A stretch of DNA of 64,000 nt. Source: Sphagnum compactum. Lineage: Eukaryota > Bryophyta > Sphagnopsida > Sphagnales. The stretch is from assembly GCA_965153455.1 (NCBI GenBank), contig OZ234493.1, positions 29,130,213 through 29,194,212 of the forward strand. The letters are read 5' to 3'. This document shows positions 47,336 through 59,799 of this stretch, piece after piece. The number at the start of each line of letters is the position of its first letter. The stretch's first letter is position 1. The notes below the pieces were generated by a model. It saw nothing but the letters and a program-made list of their open reading frames with translations. It had not been told where the DNA came from and searched no databases. Position numbers and translations under genes: made by a program.

Positions 47336-50300
47336 TTATTTTTGAACATGGGTTCTTAGGATTCCTTTATGCCTTCTAAGTGTGTTATCACCAATAGTAG
47401 ATGGAAACAAAGGGTCTATGTCTAGGTGTTCAAAACCAACAATCCCCCTAGCTATCAGGTCTTGTTGTTTGCCTTTCAATTCTTTCAGTCTTGATAGTAA
47501 ATCTAGTTGCAAAGCTAGAATTTCAATGGTAGTGGTTCTTATGTCATGAAATACTTGGTCAATGAGTTCCCCTAGGTCAATATATTTGACCTGGGCAATA
47601 ATGGTTGTCATCTCCAAGGTACCAATGTCTTCGTTTTTTGGGTTTATGTCAAATTATTGATCAGATTGTAGGTCATCACAAACCATGTGTCCAATTGCTG
47701 GAGGACCTTTGTTTACTCCATGGAATGTGCCTGTATTTCTAACAATGGCACCATCAAGGTGTAGCATTTTCAATACCTTCATGACATGTTTCCATGCAAT
47801 CCTTGTTCTGCAAGTGGGCAATCGCATTGTGGCCACTTAGATGATGGAATGTGAATGGTCCATACTTTGGGTGTGTAGTTGATGGATGTGACATATGCAA
47901 TGTCCTCCCCATCAGGACATAACAAGACATTGGAATCTAGAATATCTCATGCCTTTAACACTGCTGAGGCAACAATACCTTCTTGTTTCTTGTTTCTCAC
48001 ATACCCAAACAACTTGCATTGCACATTGTACCAATAGTGAGTAAGAACATTTCCAACAAGATGAAAAATCAGCCAATCCAATCTATGTCCAGTAAATCGT
48101 TCTTTGGAAGAAAAAAAGATTCATTAGTGTCATGCCCTACATGTGGAATGTTGTGATTGCCAACACACCACATTGTAGCCTTATGAGTCCAATGGTCTTT
48201 AAGATATTCAATGAATCGAGATGCATTGCATATTTGGTTGCCATGACATAAATTTGTAATTGTGCCCTCAAAACAAATCATTATCCAATGGAAAAGCTCT
48301 TGAATACATGATCTGGCCCAAAGCAAATAATACTTTTATTCGGTCTTCTACTTTTGCAATTTCTTTTACATCATTTTCTACCCATTGTTTGCACACATGC
48401 CATAAACATAAAAAATCATTGGCCCTTGGCCAAATATTGCTGCATGGGAAAACATCATCTATAGAAATTAATTCTTGCAGTAGTCTAATAAAATGTTTGT
48501 GAATGTCAAGTAAACATGAAATATAACATGTTTTGACGGAAATTAATGTTATGTAGAATAAATATAGTTTGTGGGAAAATATGTTGTGTAGCAAAGAATG
48601 ATCTGCCACACTATTTTGTTCTACAACAAAGTATGCACTATAATACACAATTAATAAACATGGAATTGTGGGTAGATTTAGGGAAATCAAACCTCAACAC
48701 ATTGATTTTAGCTTGAACATTGTCAACAAAGATAACATTAGGCATCCAATTGCTTGGTATACATTTTGATAATGCTTGAAGAATTGGGTCAAGGTCATTC
48801 TCTTGACTTTTTCCAATGACAATGAATGCAACCAGTTTCTCATTTTGCCATTCATCAAACACCATTAAGGTGTACAAAAGGTACTGCAAAGAACATAATG
48901 CCAACATTAGTTATGATGTTGTGGAACATATTAAAATTTATGTGGCATTGCATACAATAGCAAAAAGGGCATACCTTACTTTGATTAGTGTCAAATGTTG
49001 CATCAAAGATATTGTACTGCCATGCCCAAATTTTTGCATAATTTCCAATTACCATGGAGTTTGAATTCCCAATGTGAACGAAATGTCATCTTGGGTTTGT
49101 GAATTGAGATCCATTGACGCACCCCTAAGCTCCTTGATAGACTCAACTACGAGTCTAAGGTGAAAACAACGGAAGGCTACGGAGTTGGGGTACGTTCCCT
49201 GACTTGTAGCATTTCAGGGGTAGAGGGTGTGCTGGAGCTCTGGGATGGGGACTAGGATGAATGACAAGCAAGTCAATTATTCACACGGACCAGCACAAAC
49301 AAACAACAAGTTGGTTAGTGCATAGTTGAAGCACCTTTGGTACACGGACGAATCACGGGTAAACACGAACTCAGAAGACTCACCACGGCCCAGACTTGGG
49401 GGAAGCCACCACCTTCCCCCTTATAATATTCTCTATGCCTAGTCACGGAAATGCACCCAAATGTCATTTTGTCCCGGGACTCCCAAGTTGGGAGTCCCGA
49501 AATTCTCGAAATCGGGACTTTTGCGACTTTGGAGGCCCATAAGTTTTTGTTCAAACCTCTAATTAAGGTGAAGTCTAAAGAAAAGTTGTAGCCCTCGTTG
49601 AGAGCTTTCCAACTGTATATGGCACATTACCTACACACAAATAAATCAGGGCGATTCTCGACTTTTAATGGTCAGAAGTCAAATTGGCAGTTTGACTCCT
49701 AGCCTTTCTTTTGGCCATAACTTATGTTTAAAGTATGCAAATGGGTCATGCAAGCCCATTTTAGATATCTAAGTTCCAAGATCTTTCCAATGCTATAAGG
49801 AACTTTTCAATCCAATGAATTTTGACCCCTGCAATCGCCCTCTAAAATCTCGGGAGTCCATCGGGAGTCCAACTCCCAAAGTGGGAGCTCACTTAGGAGT
49901 GTGGGGGTTCATTCCCTCACACTCTCCTACATTCCCGAGAGCATGAAATGTGACTCCCAGGCTTCACTCTTAGCCTGCACCTTTGCAAGCCCTTGCCTTG
50001 GTCACGAGCCCAAGGCTAGGGTTGCGACATCCATAGGGGCATGTTGAACATAAAAGAAAATTGAATCAGGATTTTTTAGAACCCACATTTTAACAATAAT
50101 GGGGTCCTTGCAGTGTTTTTGCCAAGTTTCTCACGTCGAACATGAAAACAAAGGTGTTTCAAGTCACAAGTTCATTTTTCAATGCCATTTTTCTAACATG
50201 CACTTTGTGATGAATCATTACTTAAGTCAGGGATAGGCCTTGCCTTAGCAACCCCATTAGGTGTGCCTTCATACCATTTCACAATTGGGAACCTAGAACA

Positions 50301-50766
50301 TGCCGGTATCCAAGAACATATTTCCCATGGCATACTTGACCCTCTTTGTTTTTATGTTCTGCACTCAAGTATATCAACTAACAAAGGCTTTGGTCCAAAT
50401 ATGGTTGCTTTGCAATTAATTTTTTTTGACAACCATGTTTAATGGACATACTAGACATTGTTTTTGAAATACAAGTCTTTTGTTGTGCTTGATGGTTGGA
50501 TTCCAAGAAGTCCACCAAAGTTTTTTTCCCCTTCTTCTTGGTGGTTGTTCCATTCACTTGGTGATGCTTTCGTTTATGTTGTGTAAAGAATAATAGTTTT
50601 TGCATGTCCTCCGGGAGTACAATGGTGTAGTCTTCGAATCCAAAGTTACAAAAAAACCTGCAGCACAATGACATAAGCATTGAGCTCCAAAATCACACCA
50701 AACCTTGAATAGGAAATCATCCACATAGTATTCAGTTATTTGAAAAATTGAGATGTGAATGGTCAT
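47336..50766 (-). pseudogene. MULE (Mutator-like) transposase remnant, intron-containing
   Basis: On the minus strand: an N-terminal part with FEDYTIVLPEDMQKLLFFTQ (50.7-50.4 kb); DDISFTLGIQTPW then an in-frame TAA and DATFDTNQSK (first acidic block, about 49.1-48.98 kb); a 91-bp GT-AG intron (48974-48884); YLLYTLMVFDEWQNEKLVAF and IFVDNVQAKINVL (second acidic residue); a second intron (48692 to about 48443); IWPRANDFLCLWHVCKQW; IPHVGHDTN (about 48.13 kb); THYWYNVQCKLFGYVRNKKQ; and a broken SWIM zinc finger with CDCPLAEQG and KHVMKVLKML near 47.8 kb. These are the successive landmarks of plant MULE transposases. Stops, frameshifts and a 915-bp solo LTR insertion show it is dead. Terminal inverted repeats were not found. 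Confidence 0.85.
49110..50034 (-). mobile_element. Solo LTR (49115-50029) with 5-bp target duplication
   Basis: A 915-bp block begins TGACGCACCCC and ends GGGTTGCGACA on +, so on either strand it starts TG and ends CA. It is flanked on both sides by TCCAT (49110-49114 and 50030-50034), a perfect 5-bp target duplication. Removing the block plus one TCCAT rejoins the MULE reading frame across the site (APMDLNSQTQDDISFTLG on the minus strand). GC content is higher than around it. A TATA-like TATTATAAGG on the minus strand near 49431-49441 and the TGTCGCAACCC start suggest the LTR is transcribed on minus. No internal retrotransposon region remains, so it arose by LTR-LTR recombination. Confidence 0.9.
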
Positions 50767-50769
50767 AAT

Positions 50770-53700
50770 ACACTTGGAAAATTAATACCTCAATTCAATT
50801 TATATATCATGAAAGGATGTTTAGTAGCAAACTTTCACAACATTTTAGAATCAAGGTACAACACCAGAACTTTGCAAACAACATAGAATTCAAAAAGAAA
50901 AGGGAGATTGGAAGGAGTATATTACAATGTGACAACCAACATTGCCAAAATTGCAATGTGGTTAATTATGCCAAAATTGAAGAACCAAAACAATACACAT
51001 ATAAAACTTAAGGCAAAATAGAAGTGCAAAATAAAGACTAGCATAGATCAAATGTTCTGTTGTTTGTTTCTTCACCTACTAATAACAAGTGATGTAGAGT
51101 TGGTTCTTGGGTGTGACAATGTGTTTGGGGGATTGCAAAGCTTATGTTCTTTTGTCTTTGTAAATTTGCAAGGGAATTTTGGATTATTTTGTTCCCCTTG
51201 CACAAAATCCTCAAATTGATCCCATGGAATGACCATAATTTCAATTTGCTTATAAAGATTGTGCCTAGATGTAAGATGAAGTAACCATATGATATGATCC
51301 TTCTGGAATAGTCTAGGAGGAGGTATGCATAGTTTCTTTCAAAGCTTCAATAAAATCCATTTTGTTTAAAGCAACAAAAGGTTCATTCTACAAGATCTTC
51401 AAGATTCCTGCATCATCCACAACCACCTTGTAATAATCTTGGTTTGAAATTACATAAATGAAATTATGTACCCTAGAATGATATTTGTTACAAGATAGAC
51501 ACTTGGAAGCTTTAATGAAGAAGATTAAGCAAAATTAACATTCTACTATAGAAGACACTAAATTTTATATCTAAGGAATCTTGTTGCATTTTCAACAAGA
51601 AAGTAAGGTGAGTAAACCGTAAGTCCTTTAGATTCCCAAGCATAGTGGAATTTGAGGAATAATAAATTCTACTACATTCTTTCCCTCCCTCAGAACAAGG
51701 TCAAAAAATTGAACCTTCAAATGTGGCTTGTTATAATATAACAACAATGAAAACACAAACGTATTCAATTTTTATAAAATAAAAATAAACATAATTGAAA
51801 TCCTAGGTTGGAAACTTGAATGGAGTTTACAAGCAAAGATATTAAAAGAAAATTGAGAAAACACTAGAGTTTGATAAGCAAAGCAAGGTTAGCAAACCCT
51901 AAAGATAGGAGATGATGTGTTAAAGCAGTGGTGAAAGGGAAGGTTGTTGATTTGACTTCTTAGGATGGAATTGGAAAGTATTTCCCACTCTATAACTAAA
52001 TATATGTAAATAACACAAACTATTGCCATGGTATTCCATCACCAAATGCAATTTTGATGCATTTCTTGTAAGCTTGCAAGATATCTTGGTTTGTAAGTGC
52101 AATGCAAATTGGTTTATGAAAGCAGAATGTTAGAAACAAGTTTTGCATATGGGTTTTGAAGCAAAACATGAATCTCAATTTAAAAATATGAGGCTAGGTT
52201 TTAGGGTACGTGTTGGGTTTACTCTGCTTTCAAATGCTTGGTTGTGGGTGTTTCAAGAACCTTATCCCAAATGCTAATGTTAGATGGATTTCAAATTTGA
52301 TCTTCAACTCCCCCATTTTTTACACATTGCTTGAATTCCCTGGTCTTTTGAAGATTTACTATTCAGGTACGTAGTAGGACAATCCATACTTGAAATCCAT
52401 GGGGAAACAAATCTATATCAATTTGACTTATTCACAAAACACGAAAACTCTTCGTCGATGGTAACAACGATGATGCTTGAGATGGCTTGAGATGTTCTAC
52501 ATACAGTAATGAGAAGGGCTTGCATGTGTGACATGGAAGGCTTGTGGAGGGGCATCACATCCCAGAACATGCACTAGATAGAGCTCGATGGAAGGTATTT
52601 AATGACTTACTTATCATACAACAAAAAAATGTGAAGGATGCTTAAATGTTTTTACTTCATATCCTGTTTATAACCAAATTTGTTTAAAATTTATAATGGA
52701 AGATCACCACTTTAGCTACATAACAAAAATGACAAAAAGACACTGACCTCAAGATGACAAAATGGGAAGAATTATCAAGGGGACGTTCTTGAGAAAATGG
52801 CAAAAATTCAAGCATTCATTGGTTGATTGCACAATGTGAAATTCATGTAAATTGAATATTCCATAATTCAAGAATGAATTTTAGGTGCACCTCCAATTGA
52901 GACATGATTTTCACAACCCTTCACTTATCTACTTCTATGATAATGTTTTGCACATAATATGGTTAGCAATGAAATCTATAAGCATGTAACTTATATGTTC
53001 CCCAGCTAAGTTGGCTTTAGCCCCAGTTATTCTGCATGTTTGACCTGAAATGACTTTCATTCAATCCTAAGTGCTTAATATTTAAGACCAAGTTGAATTG
53101 AAAGAGTGAGATTTCAAATATAGTGCCCTTATCTCTCAAGCACAATGTTATAAGTAACATGCCACCACCACAAGGAACCACCCATGTACGGCTCGGTAGA
53201 CTTTTGGCAACTCACAAAAATTCAACCACCAAAGTCCAAATGTTAGTGGATGTGTGGGCATTCTTGGCTCAAAGAATGGTTGATTTTCAACCCTCACAAG
53301 GGTTCTGCTATACTCCAAAATTCGACCAAAGTGGTAAAGGAAACACATAATGACAAGGTGCAATAAAATGATCATGGGAACCCTGTGATGCCTTATGATG
53401 TATTCATCAGTTATGAGGGTCCCCATTTTGAGCATCATGCCCTGCTAGTTTTGTTGATTGTAACATGTATGTCTCATACACAATTCACCAATAATTATGT
53501 TTCACAAAGTTCATTGCATTCAATTAATGGAAAAAAATGATTGTAATCTCCACTACTCCATTTTCAATGAAATTAGGGTTTCACTTTTTGGATCAGATGC
53601 ATTTTAATGCTTTCAACCCTAATTCAATCATCACAAGCTTAAATTTAGACATTCTTATTGGCAACAATTTACAAGGTATGCATGATGTTACTTCAAGTTA

Positions 53701-54280
53701 CCCATTGGCAAATGTTACGAAAGACAAAGGTGCTCTCTAAAATAGTCTATTGGGAAAATACGGGGACAAGTCTTCCAAAAACTTTGAAAAGGGTTAAAAT
53801 GTATCAAAGTGCCTTTATTTTTTATGCTTATGGAATTATGAATGAGTCAAGTCAAATTTCTTCAAGTTTTGATCACTGATTTAATCTTGCACATTTGAAG
53901 ATTTGTGTTGTAGATTATAAATGTTATAGTGGGTTTTATCAATCTATAAATAATGACAATTTTTCTTTCAACCTACCATAGAAGCATGCCCATTGCCTCA
54001 TAGTGTGTGTATATAAAATAGAAATTCAGCACTAAATTGGGATGATTCATTTGCTACTTTCAATGAATATACTCTGCACTTAACCCATTTCTCGAAGATA
54101 TGATACCCACCCAGTAAAAGTCTCAATGGATTCTGGAGGACTTTGACAAATGCACCCCAAAAAGACTTATTCACATTTCAATAAGATTGTTGAGATAAAC
54201 ATAAGGGGTCAAATTGGACGAACATTGACATGTTGGTCACCGCTCTTAAAGTTGTAAGTAGCATGCAAAGGTCACACCAA
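50770..54280. other. AT-rich intergenic region, no gene recognised
   Basis: Only short frames without family features. Part of 50.8-52.3 kb may be the far flank of the MULE, but no terminal repeat pair was identified. Confidence 0.5.
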
Positions 54281-54282
54281 CA

Positions 54283-54700
54283 AAGTAGGAACAAATCAGT
54301 CATGAAACCCCCTTCCAAAGAGCACCCAGATAGCATCATAATAAAAAAGTCTTTAAGACCAAATTTACCACTACAATTCACACCTAGTTTTGCCACACCC
54401 ATTTATGAATTGTGACTAATGTATTGGCAAACCATCTTGATGGTAAAAGTGTTCACCTTCTGAGATATGTTCATGATAATGAAGACTGAGGATCCAATTA
54501 TGAACAAATGAGTAGTCTAGAATCCACTTCCAAAGAGCATCCTACATAACATCATAATCCTAGAAAAATGCTTTTTAGACCAAGTTTCCACTACAATCCA
54601 CAGCTCAACCATTTGTCAATATGAATTTTTAACTAAAGCATTGGCAAAGCGTCTTCACACTATGTTCACCTTCTCAGATGTGCCCATGGTAATGAACATA
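54283..54700 (+). repeat. Tandem duplication, period 215 bp
   Basis: GAACAAAT.AGT, CTTCCAAAGAGCA, ACATCATAAT (first copy AGCATCATAAT), TTTAGACCAA, CCACTACAAT, GCATTGGCAAA (first copy GTATTGGCAAA), GTTCACCTTCT and GATAATGAA-like phrases occur in the same order in two copies beginning near 54283 and 54498 (anchor CTTCCAAAG at 54312 and 54527). Identity looks like about 75% by eye. Confidence 0.8.
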
Positions 54701-55450
54701 CTTTGACACACAATGTCATTGGTGACAACTTTTTCTTCCATGGTAACAGAGGTCAATTTTCTTGCCATTGCTTCTGCAAACAAACGTCCTTGTGTCACCA
54801 TATCGTCAATGACACCTCCCTTGTTATTGAATTGGCAGTCTTATTTCCCAAGGTCACTGTTCAAACTTTGATACATACAGCAACTTCTCATATACTGGCT
54901 TTGGGCTCCCCTCTCTGCTGCCGTTTATGTGGCTTTCCTCTTTGGTAGTGTCGTCATTTTCAACAAAAGTGTTACAGGTGCACATGACCAGATGACCTCT
55001 CTCTTGTCTCTTCTTTAAGAAATTCAAAAGGTTTTGAAAACCAGCACCATATAAGACCTTCCTGTCCCATCACGACACAATTTCTTGGAGCTTGTAAAGC
55101 ACCAGGCAGAAAATTCTAGTGTATTTGCAGGTTACATTACCAAAGTGTGAGAATTTGTGGGGTATTGCTTTCTGAAATGTCTTGCATTATTTTTTTTCCC
55201 CATTTTTCCCATGATACTGGACAGGTATCTGTCAGGTATCACAAGAAAAAATGAAAATACAAAATTTCCTGCCATTAAGCTTGACTTTGGGTAAGTCCCT
55301 CCCTGGAAGCAGGGGTTTCCAATATATGCATCCCTCAGGTCCACCTCAGGGGTGCTTATTTTTTGAATGTAACATTACTGTGCAGCAAATTCCAAGAGTA
55401 TGTCACCACATGTAGATATGGGACAACTTTGGAGCTCAACTTAGTACATG
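54700..55450. other. Intergenic region, no gene recognised
   Basis: A plus-strand frame at 54703-54948 and a minus-strand one at 55132-55344 have no family features. Confidence 0.45.
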
Positions 55451-55454
55451 ACGA

Positions 55455-55638
55455 CCAGGGTGAATTGACCCCCACAATAAAATCCCCAAAACCCATTTAA
55501 ATGGCCATATTTGGCCCCAAAAATTATAGATTTAATTTACAGGAATGAGATTTATAAATATTTATAATATTTACAAGCAATTTAAATGGGTTTTGGGGCT
55601 TTTACCATGATCCCAATGTGGGCGTCAATTTGCCTTGG
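55455..55638. repeat. Foldback/MITE-like inverted repeat
   Basis: The inner arms 55478-55502 and 55580-55604 are 25-bp inverse complements with one mismatch (TAAAATCCCCAAAACCCATT...). The symmetry resumes outside after an 8-10 base gap (CCAGGG..AATTGACCCCCAC against CCAAGG..AATTGACGCCCAC in the inverse of the right side), giving arms of 50-60 bp around a 77-bp AT-rich loop. Target duplication is not clear. Confidence 0.8.
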
Positions 55639-55639
55639 C

Positions 55640-58000
55640 GTTAGGTGACCAGGAGGCCACAGGTCTTAAATTTGGCAATGACAAAACTGCCACATCAGTC
55701 TATGGTAGGCCCTTACTATTCTCATGGTTGTAATACTCCTCAAACTGCCACATCAGCAAGATCCTCTCTAATTCTTTCTAATTTGCATGCAGGCAACATT
55801 AGAGGGGTCATTGGTGAGATACCTTCCTATCACGAGAGGGATTAGCTCTCTCCCCTTTTTTGGTTCCTGTGGTTCCTGTGGGCTGTGCGTCTTTGGCCTT
55901 GGCTTTTTGTCTCCCCTTGATGGTTCTGGCGATTGATCTTTTATTGGATTTTCGTGAGTTAAACATTCTTTACATCAAGAAAGGCCTACTGGATACATAT
56001 ACATGTTCAAGTCAGGTCTTGGTGCTTCAGCCCCTTTTTTGGGTCTTTAATTCATGCATAATTGGCCAGCTTCATGGTGCATTTTGCAGCATTCCTCTCA
56101 TAGGCCATCAGTGTTCCAATGGTGTTTCCTGCCTTTAACACCAAAGAGAAGGCTATAGTAAAGGGCTTGCCCAGGAATGCTTACCTGGCAGAATCCACTG
56201 TCTGGAGCCTGCTCTCTAGTTTGTCAAGTACTTGGAGAAAATTTCCAGTACATTTGGAGGGCACCTTACATCCATTAAAGCCATCCAGGTTTTTGTTAGT
56301 GTACCTAGAGGGCACATTACCCAGTTAGATAGCCTCGATGGCAACCCAGCCGTTTTGTTTCCTGTCCGGAATTTATGCTTTTCCTAAAACCTCTCAATTT
56401 TTGTAAAGCCTTCAATAGATTGCATCCTTTTGTGGCTATTTCAGGAAAAAAATTTGGAAGCTTCTACACAATAATGCCAAACGCCAAAGGCTTTACCAAA
56501 ATCAGCGTTGTGCTTAGCTCTGCCTTCCATGGGCCCTTATTCCGGTAAAGCCCATGGCCTCGGGCTGTACCTATCATGTAATTATCCCTCCTAAAAAAGA
56601 GGAGGGATCTTGTGCCTATTCGTTGTGAGAGATGTTGGTACCTCCCTTTGAAAGAATAGATCTAACAAGAGTGCACTCATGTAGGTGTAATAACCCTACC
56701 CTTCCTAAGCCTCATGATCGATGTATGCTTAGGTTTTGTGATAAGGTTCACCACATGCTTTAAAATGGGTAAAGCTCAAAGGTGGGCAACATTCCCAAAA
56801 GGTGGGGTTGGGCTGTCCGGGAGGCCAATCCTAGAAAGGCCTCCCAGACAATCTGATTTTGGCTTGTCCTAGGCCCAATATTTTAGGACTACCGCCACCC
56901 TGGGGCTTTATCAAAATGTATCTGGTTCTTTTAGGTTCTACCAATTGTGTGATCGTGATTCCTTTGTCCTACCAACTCCTTGATTCATGTTCAAGCCTCA
57001 AGACTATCATGGATCTAATAGTTTTGTAGGGAGTTGTACTGGTGACCCACCTACCAACCTTAAAAACTGGAGGTGGATTTCTTTTCGCCTTTTTGTGGAG
57101 ACAGGCAAGGACTTCTTGTGTCGGTAATGGCTAGAGTGAACCAGCACCCAGCAGTGCACCATGGAAGAAGGATGGCAAGTGGTCAGGAAACAATTTTCTA
57201 TTGGGTTTTAGTTCTCAAACTAACCACGGTGGTTAGTTCCGTTGCCTATTGAACTACCTACTAACAACCTTCAATAGTAGTCAGGCAGTAAAAACAGCCT
57301 TACCTATCTATAAACCATCTAATTACATGGTAGTCACTTATTTTTTTACTTATATTGTACCTATACATAAGTCCAAAGCTTACAAAATGGGTTATCAAGG
57401 TGAAACCTGATATTAACATTAACACAGTTGATGCTCGTTGCATCATTAACGAATATCCAATGGATGGTGCTCTGGTGGGTGCTGGTTCACTCTGGCAGCT
57501 ACGCCTTAAGGAAGGAGTTGCTAGTGTGTACCTTGCTAGTACAAGGACTTGCGATGGACTATAAAGGCTCAACAATGGGAAAGTTTACACTATTCCCAAC
57601 AAACCAGATCCTTGGTATTGTACAATATGGGTAGCTACAAAATGATGTCATGAGACTTACCTACGGAACTTGTTCTGTTCTCATTTGGCACCAATGTTTT
57701 TTTGGGGTCAATTTTGTCATGTAGTCAAAGTGGCAATCATCCAAAGGAAGATTTTGCCAAATTTGGCTACAAGCTAAATATGAAAGGATTTAAAAAAGTT
57801 CCTTCTATATTTTTTGGTTACATGTAACCATCACAATGTGTTACAATGTTATCACAATGTTATATCAATGATTGATCTACTCCTTTGTTAACACTTAATT
57901 TTGAACACATTGTTAAACTGTTGTAAAAACACACATACATGGAGGGGGCATGTTTGTGATGCTAAAATGCGTCCAAAGACTTGAAGGAAGGAGGAATTTT
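55640..58000. other. Intergenic region, no gene recognised
   Basis: Somewhat GC-richer between 55.6 and 57.2 kb, which suggests older transposon sequence, but no domain was recognised. A small perfect hairpin (GGGAGGCC ... GGCCTCCC) lies near 56818-56847. The plus-strand frames around 57355-57634 look protein-like in places (DARCIINEYPMDGALVGAGS) but match no family I know. Confidence 0.45.
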
Positions 58001-58015
58001 AAAAAAAAAAGGACT

Positions 58016-58418
58016 CTATGAAGGTGTAAGAAATAGGAGTGCGTCATAAAAGATATGATGGTTGTTGCATAAAGCAATGAATGAGAATTTCAAAGGCCAT
58101 TTGAACATCATCCATCATAAGGAAAAGGTCCATATGTCAAACATTCTTTAACATGACATCTTTGGTGAAAGATAATGTGAATGATGATGTGCCCAATGGA
58201 CCCCCAAAACTATAGTTCGTTCTGATGGGGTGATAACTAGGATGAGGTCTTGAATCAAGTGTTAGGCCAGAAGGTGACCATGCTACACATTTTTTAGGTT
58301 GGATAGAAAGACCTAAAGCACGAAGTTCGTAAACATGTTCATAAACATATGATACATATGAAGGGGGACCTATGATGTGAGGGTCATCTACGATGGATGG
58401 AAATAAACAAGAAGGGAA
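58016..58418 (-). pseudogene. LINE reverse-transcriptase fragment
   Basis: The minus strand is open for more than 90 codons from 58418 without an ATG at its start: FPSCLFPSIVDDPHIIGPPS (the DD of the RT active site), ALGLSIQPKKCVAWSPSGL, GGPLGTSSF, then a TGA, MMDDVQMAFEILI, and a second TGA. It is collinear with the LINE at 13.1-16.4 kb (VDHDTHVLGP ... GVLFGSGSF ... LGDVQVAFGIL), so both belong to one family. The active-site aspartates are kept here but lost in the other copy. Upstream and downstream parts of the protein are absent. Confidence 0.75.
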
Positions 58419-58439
58419 ATGATTAACTTGGTGAGGTTT

Positions 58440-59128
58440 GTTGTGACTTTAACAAACTCTCTTGGACCCAAATGTGCCCCCTTTGTCTAATTGGAGTTGA
58501 TTGAAGCTTTCCACATCAAATCCAACCAATTCTTGAACTTCATATGGTTCTTTATACGTGCAATTAATTGAAGCATTCCACTCCATTTTGACCAAGCAAA
58601 AAAACTTAGTGTTGGCTTAAAGTTGGTCACACCAAAGACAATAACGTTTCTTCCAAGGTTAACATATGTTTTTTGGGACCATTTTCACCTCAGTCTCATT
58701 ATCTGTTGAAGTGGTCACTGATTGAGTTATTGGTTGGATCTACCCAAAAGTTGCAATGTCCTTAATGCCCATGTATATACTTCCATTAATAATTCTCGAA
58801 CCATTGAAGTTTCATTTTTTCAAAATTGTTCGCATTTACCTACAATTGGTGTTATAACCTTTACCTTTACAATGGGGAACGCATCCATCCACCTAGCCAC
58901 CAACCCACTTCGGTGTCATTTTTCATCAAGGTAAGGATTAATATTTATTTTTTTGTTAGGATAATTAATTGGCTTGTGTTTTCAATATAAAAAATTATTC
59001 TTATTGTGAACTTAATGTTTCAAGTGTTGCAAATGCACACAAGGGCTATTCATAAGTGTTGACACTAATGTTTTGAAATGCTTTGCAAAAATGTTCATTA
59101 GGGTCCAAAGGCAATGGTGTTTTGTTGA
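58440..59128. other. Intergenic region, no gene recognised
   Basis: A plus-strand frame at 58722-58934 has no recognised features. No repeat structure stands out. Confidence 0.45.
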
Positions 59129-59559
59129 AGTCACTAAAAAAAAAACAAGTATTTTTCGATTGGCCTTTTGTGATTAAATTTTAATTGCAAGTGACATTTT
59201 GCAATTAAAATCTCCTTAATCACTTAAGACAAATCGCATGTGATAAATTAGTCACAAATGACAAAGGGCATCGAATAAAAGAAAAAGTCAACAAATGCAA
59301 ATTCATCTTTGACTCCATTGTATATTTATTGTCACATGCAACTAAAATGCAATTATTTTGGTCACAATTGAAGGCAAATGATGTGTTGTCGCATGTCCAA
59401 AGTTCGATTATTTAAAATATATTATTATTATTATTTTGAAATAATTTAAGACGTTCAATTCAAATGTTTGGATGATCTTATATTATGACATATGGCCTAA
59501 TATAAATATGCCACATCACACTTTTAAATGAATTTAATATTAAAAAATCAATATTAGGT

Positions 59560-59775
59560 TGGTACAAATGTAGGTGCATAAGTAGGTGCCTACAAACTTA
59601 AGTTACATACCTACCTACCTGTTTAGGTTAAAAGTAAGTAGGTAGGTTCTACCTTCTTACGGTAAATATTTATTCACACGTAGGTATTTAAGTAGGTAGG
59701 TACATAGGTCGACCTAGGTGGGCAGGTCAAACTAAGTACCTATTTAACTAGATAAATAAGTAGGTTGGGGAAGTA
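59560..59775. repeat. Dense GTAGGT/ACCTAC clusters on both strands
   Basis: More than a dozen occurrences of GTAGGT, TAGGTAGGT and the inverse ACCTACCTAC are packed into about 210 bp, with blocks of each orientation alternating. This allows extensive self-pairing. It lies inside the candidate CACTA element. Confidence 0.75.
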
Positions 59776-59799
59776 AGTACTTTAGAATTGTGCATAATT

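Noticed and set aside
57355-57634. Protein-like plus-strand frames (DARCIINEYPMDGALVGAGS)
   Set aside because: Suggestive composition, but no family could be named and the frame is short and bounded by stops.
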